Shown here: positions 61,185-64,000 of the stretch, piece by piece
Layout: each line of letters begins with the position of its first letter
Position numbering within the stretch: the first letter of the stretch is position 1
Source: Vampirovibrio sp041737375
Lineage (GTDB): Bacteria > Cyanobacteriota > Vampirovibrionia > Vampirovibrionales > Vampirovibrionaceae
Assembly (NCBI RefSeq): GCF_041737375.1
Contig: NZ_JBGSRV010000011.1
Location: 26,645 to 90,644 of the forward strand
Direction of reading: 5' to 3'
Length of the DNA: 64,000 nucleotides
The notes under the pieces: model-generated
Told to the model about the DNA's origin: nothing
Databases searched by the model: none
What the model saw: only the letters and a program-made list of their open reading frames with translations
Made by a program: the position numbers and the translations under genes

Positions 61185-63434
61185 ATGGCAAAGCTGCTAA
61201 TTGTTGAGTCTCCCGGTAAATTAAAAACCCTGCGTAGCATTTTGGGCCCGGGTTGGAATGTGCAGCCCAGTGTGGGCCATATTACCGAGTTGGCGCACGA
61301 TGGGGTGGACGCTCTGGGCTTTGATCTGGAAGAATCCAGCGTGGTTTGCCGTTATGTGGCCCGTGGGGATCGGGGCAAAGAGGTGATTCAAAAGCTAAGG
61401 GCCGCCTCCAAAAACGCCGATGAAGTGTATCTGGCCACTGACCCTGACCGGGAAGGGGAGGCCATTGCCTGGCATGTCGCCGAGCAGTTGAATTTATCAA
61501 ACCCCAAGCGGGTTATTTACAGTCAAATTACCGAGCAGGCGGTTAAGGCGGCAATCGCTTCCCCAACCCTGCTGGATATGAATCTGATTAATGCCCAGCG
61601 ATGCCGTCAATGTCTGGATAAACTGGTGGGTTATCGGGTTTCGCCCCTGTTGTGGCATTCTACCGGGGGCAAAAGCGCCGGGCGTGTACAAAGCGCCACC
61701 CTGCATCTGGTTTGTCAACGAGAGCGAGAAATTCAGGCCTTTACCACCCAGGATTACTGGTCGGTGTGGGTTGATTATCAGGGAGATCCGCCTCTGTCGG
61801 ATGAGGTGAAGACTTCCGAGGCGTTTACCTTCAGGGCCTTTTACAAGGGGCAAGCCCAGGGCGCTCAGCCTGAAAATACCGCCAATGACGATGACAGCGC
61901 TAAAGACGACGCCAACGATGATGCCAAAAGCGATGAGGTGAAAGCCCCGGAATCCACCAAGGTTTTAACGTTGGCCGAAGCGGAGCGTTTGACGGCCATT
62001 GCCAGGCAGGAACCCCATCAGGTGATTAAGGCGGAAGGGAAATTAACCACCAAATCGCCGCCGCCGCCGTTTATCACCAGTTCTTTACAGCAAAGCGCCG
62101 GTTCCCAGTTGGGGTTGAACCCGGAAAAAACCATGGCGGTGGCTCAGTCCCTGTATGAGGGGGTGGAGCTGGCCAATGGTCCAAAAGGGTTGATTACCTA
62201 TATGCGGACCGATTCGGTGGAGTTATCTCCAGAATTTATAGAGCAGGCCCGAAGTTACTTGTCTCAAAAAGACGCGAAAAACCTGCCCACTGGCAAAGTC
62301 AAGCAGCATAAGGTTAAAGAAAGCGCTCAGGCGGCGCACGAAGCCATTCGGCCCGCCGATGTATTTATTACGCCCAAAAGCGTTCAACAATACCTGACCC
62401 CCGATCAGTACGGATTGTATTCCATGATCTGGCGTCGGGCGGTGGCTTCGCAAGCGGCGCCCGCCAAGTTGATGAAAACGGTTATTTTAACCCGCTCAGG
62501 CTCTGTTTTTTGGGAAGCTCGGGGCATGATGGTGTCTTTTCCCGGCTACACGTTTTACTGGAATAATCTGGATAGAGCCTCTCAGTTGCCCACCCTGCAA
62601 AAAGGGCAAGCGCTGAACGCGGCTGATGCCAGTCATGAAAAACGGCAAACCCAGCCGCCCTCTCGCTATAGCGAGCCTAAACTGGTTCAGCTGATGGAAA
62701 AAAAAGGAATTGGCCGTCCGTCTACCTATGCTTCCACGCTGAAAACCCTGAAAGAGCGGGAATATCTGGAATTGAAAGGGAAAACGCTTCATCCTACCGC
62801 CTTAGGGCTAAGCACCGATCAGGTTCTGCTGGATGTTCTGCCCGATATTGTTTCCAGCGAATTTACGGCGGCCATGGAAAGCAGTCTGGATGATATCGCA
62901 GAAGGCAAACAGGCGTGGGAGCAGTACTTAATCGGCTGGAATCAGGCCTATTTAAAGCCGGAGCTGGAAAAAGCCCGGTTGGCTATCAAGGAAAAATTCC
63001 CCCAGCGCTTGTATCGGGGCGCTGGCAATAAGCAGGACTTGGCCAAATCTCGCACCAAATGCCCAAATTGCAGCCAGCTGATGGGCAAAGTGCCCACTCA
63101 AAAAGTGAGCAAGGGCTATTTTTTGAAGTGCGTTGGCACTTGTGAGGATGTGGTTCTTTTCTGGTCGGAGCGCTCAAAGCAGTGGGAAGCGCCCCAGTCT
63201 AAAGCCAATGGGGCTAGCACTAAAGCGGTAGAAATAAGTGAGCACCCTTGCCCTGTTTGTAAAAAACCGCTAGAGATTTACCCGTATGTGAAGGACCGTG
63301 TGGAAAAGCAGCTGTTGCGCTGCTCGGATGCCCAGGCCCGCACCGAAAAAAAGCATGCCGATGTGGTGTATTTCCAGTCCAAAGGCAAGTGGTGGAGCCC
63401 CAAGTTTGGGGAAATCAAAGCTCAAGAATCTTAA
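61185..63434 (+). CDS. topA: DNA topoisomerase I
   Basis: 749 residues. TOPRIM with Glu8 (VESPGK) and TDPDREGEAIAWH, then RAVFHEIT-type region, catalytic Tyr339 in LITYMRTDS, and KGIGRPSTYA. Two C-terminal zinc ribbons are present: CPNC/C...C (about 626-650) and CPVC/C (about 688-710). An acidic Asp/Ala insert at about 232-250 (ANDDDSAKDDANDD) is not part of the core. It relaxes negative supercoils. Short for bacterial TopA by about 100 residues. Confidence 0.95.
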   Translation: MAKLLIVESPGKLKTLRSILGPGWNVQPSVGHITELAHDGVDALGFDLEESSVVCRYVARGDRGKEVIQKLRAASKNADEVYLATDPDREGEAIAWHVAEQLNLSNPKRVIYSQITEQAVKAAIASPTLLDMNLINAQRCRQCLDKLVGYRVSPLLWHSTGGKSAGRVQSATLHLVCQREREIQAFTTQDYWSVWVDYQGDPPLSDEVKTSEAFTFRAFYKGQAQGAQPENTANDDDSAKDDANDDAKSDEVKAPESTKVLTLAEAERLTAIARQEPHQVIKAEGKLTTKSPPPPFITSSLQQSAGSQLGLNPEKTMAVAQSLYEGVELANGPKGLITYMRTDSVELSPEFIEQARSYLSQKDAKNLPTGKVKQHKVKESAQAAHEAIRPADVFITPKSVQQYLTPDQYGLYSMIWRRAVASQAAPAKLMKTVILTRSGSVFWEARGMMVSFPGYTFYWNNLDRASQLPTLQKGQALNAADASHEKRQTQPPSRYSEPKLVQLMEKKGIGRPSTYASTLKTLKEREYLELKGKTLHPTALGLSTDQVLLDVLPDIVSSEFTAAMESSLDDIAEGKQAWEQYLIGWNQAYLKPELEKARLAIKEKFPQRLYRGAGNKQDLAKSRTKCPNCSQLMGKVPTQKVSKGYFLKCVGTCEDVVLFWSERSKQWEAPQSKANGASTKAVEISEHPCPVCKKPLEIYPYVKDRVEKQLLRCSDAQARTEKKHADVVYFQSKGKWWSPKFGEIKAQES

Positions 63435-63544
63435 AGCGTAAAAAGAAATTATGGCCAGTTTTTGCTTGCCAAGCCACTTAAAATTGCCTTAAACGTTCTC
63501 CCCTCTTGTCAATTAGCCGGTTTATACTTTTTAAAACTGATCGG

Positions 63545-63573
63545 TTGACAAGGTGTATTGCCCGACTTACTAT
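63545..63573 (+). promoter_or_regulatory. rRNA-operon promoter 1
   Basis: Consensus -35 TTGACA, 17-base spacer, -10 TACTAT. Followed by ACTCCCCTCA, as for promoter 2. Confidence 0.65.
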
Positions 63574-63638
63574 GAAACTCCCCTCACGACACAAGGGGCG
63601 AGCGAAACGAGTCGCAAAACTGGTGAGTAAACAAGTAG

Positions 63639-63666
63639 TTGACAAGCCAGTCGGAAGCGATAAGAT
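63639..63666 (+). promoter_or_regulatory. rRNA-operon promoter 2
   Basis: TTGACA, 16-base spacer, TAAGAT. 94 bases after promoter 1; followed by ATAACTCCCCTCA. Confidence 0.7.
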
Positions 63667-63731
63667 ATAACTCCCCTCAAGTCACCGGGAACGAGTCAGT
63701 CAAGCCCCCGAGTCGCTCAGTAAACAAGTAG

Positions 63732-63759
63732 TTGACAAGCAAATCGGAAGCGGTAAGAT
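63732..63759 (+). promoter_or_regulatory. rRNA-operon promoter 3
   Basis: TTGACA, 16-base spacer, TAAGAT; a near copy of promoter 2, exactly 93 bases downstream. Confidence 0.7.
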
Positions 63760-63832
63760 ATAACTCCTCCCACTCACTAAGTCCCCCTCACTTCAGTCAA
63801 AACAAGCAACAGCTACCAAGCTCAAGTTTCAA

Positions 63833-64000
63833 TGCTTTAAGTGAAGCGGCCTTACGGGGCTCGTACTTTGAAAACTGAATATTGGAACATTAAAAAGACT
63901 CCGTTCAAATCTAATATAACGCGAGCCAAGGACAGGAATTATCCTGAAGATTTCGAGGTATCTGCTGCGAGGTAGATACTGACACTGAATCGTAAGATTC
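63833..64000 (+). other. Structured rRNA leader, 16S gene beyond window
   Basis: After a boxA-like TGCTTTAA (63833-63840) comes TACTTTGAAAACTGAATA, a phrase seen upstream of rRNA genes in many bacteria. Three small hairpins follow: CAGGA/TCCTG (63933-63946), GTATCT/AGATAC (63958-63979) and GAATC/GATTC (63987-64000). These fit leader processing or antitermination structures. No mature rRNA is reached. Confidence 0.6.

Larger units (their letters stand above)
63626..63770. repeat. 93-base-spaced promoter duplication
   Basis: The segment starting AGTAAACAAGTAGTTGACA at 63626 recurs at 63719, and about 52 bases align with few mismatches. The unit contains a whole promoter, so this is a promoter-sized tandem duplication. 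Confidence 0.8.

Noticed and set aside
63901..63960. tRNA gene near GTTCAAATC
   Set aside because: No acceptor stem or anticodon arm can be folded around it.
1..64000. CRISPR array
   Set aside because: No regularly spaced 25-40-base direct repeats with unique spacers seen; the only spaced repeat is the promoter pair near 63.7 kb.

Overview
The window looks like chromosomal DNA of a Gram-negative (diderm) bacterium of medium GC content. Supporting signs are two lipocalins, a predicted outer-membrane barrel, a Tat-exported penicillin-binding-like protein and a catalase with a signal peptide. The AMIN-domain protein, the RFG-type N-terminal leaders, the bacterial GRAS protein and the general gene mix suggest a non-photosynthetic cyanobacterial relative (Vampirovibrio / Melainabacteria type). 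That assignment is inference and has not been tested by any search.

Layout. 1-2.4 kb: a truncated HEPN-like gene with a small partner, then small membrane proteins. 2.4-9.2 kb: glutathione-independent formaldehyde dehydrogenase, a decayed IS1-family transposase, a HAD phosphatase, two paralogous proteins with ADP-ribosyltransferase-like motifs, and a DUF6338 membrane protein carrying a striking leucine-every-third-residue domain. 9.5-16.4 kb: a divergent FMN-type glutamate synthase, a bacterial GRAS-domain protein, a PAS histidine kinase, an MscS channel, a DUF2254 protein and two very small proteins. 16.5-22.8 kb: a PaaK-like adenylate-forming enzyme, hemerythrin, an SDR oxidoreductase, KatE catalase and a TupA-like remnant.

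22.8-36.3 kb is a glycan or small-molecule modification region: several methyltransferases, an MBL-fold enzyme, a diguanylate cyclase, a WecE-type sugar aminotransferase and a tight rightward run (PhyH dioxygenase, two methyltransferases, NDP-sugar epimerase, ATP-grasp ligase, metallophosphoesterase, WbqC), closed by a convergent GT-B-like glycosyltransferase. The likely theme is making a 4-amino-4,6-dideoxy sugar and decorating it, with the ATP-grasp enzyme forming an amide on the amino group.

36.5-51.6 kb: a soluble coiled-coil histidine kinase, beta-carbonic anhydrase, exported proteins, a glyoxalase-like protein, a Tat-exported PBP-like protein, a 973-residue STAND NTPase with TPRs, RsmG, an AMIN-domain membrane protein, two lipocalins and a 31-codon ORF with a perfect Shine-Dalgarno. 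51.6-63.4 kb: a PHB-depolymerase-like esterase, an MBOAT/SGNH acetylation pair, type II NADH dehydrogenase, a zeta-toxin-like kinase, a membrane histidine kinase, a CPXCG protein and TopA. The last 560 bases hold three evenly spaced strong promoters and a structured leader, read as the upstream region of an rRNA operon whose 16S gene starts beyond the window.

No tRNA, rRNA body, CRISPR array or intact transposon was recognised.
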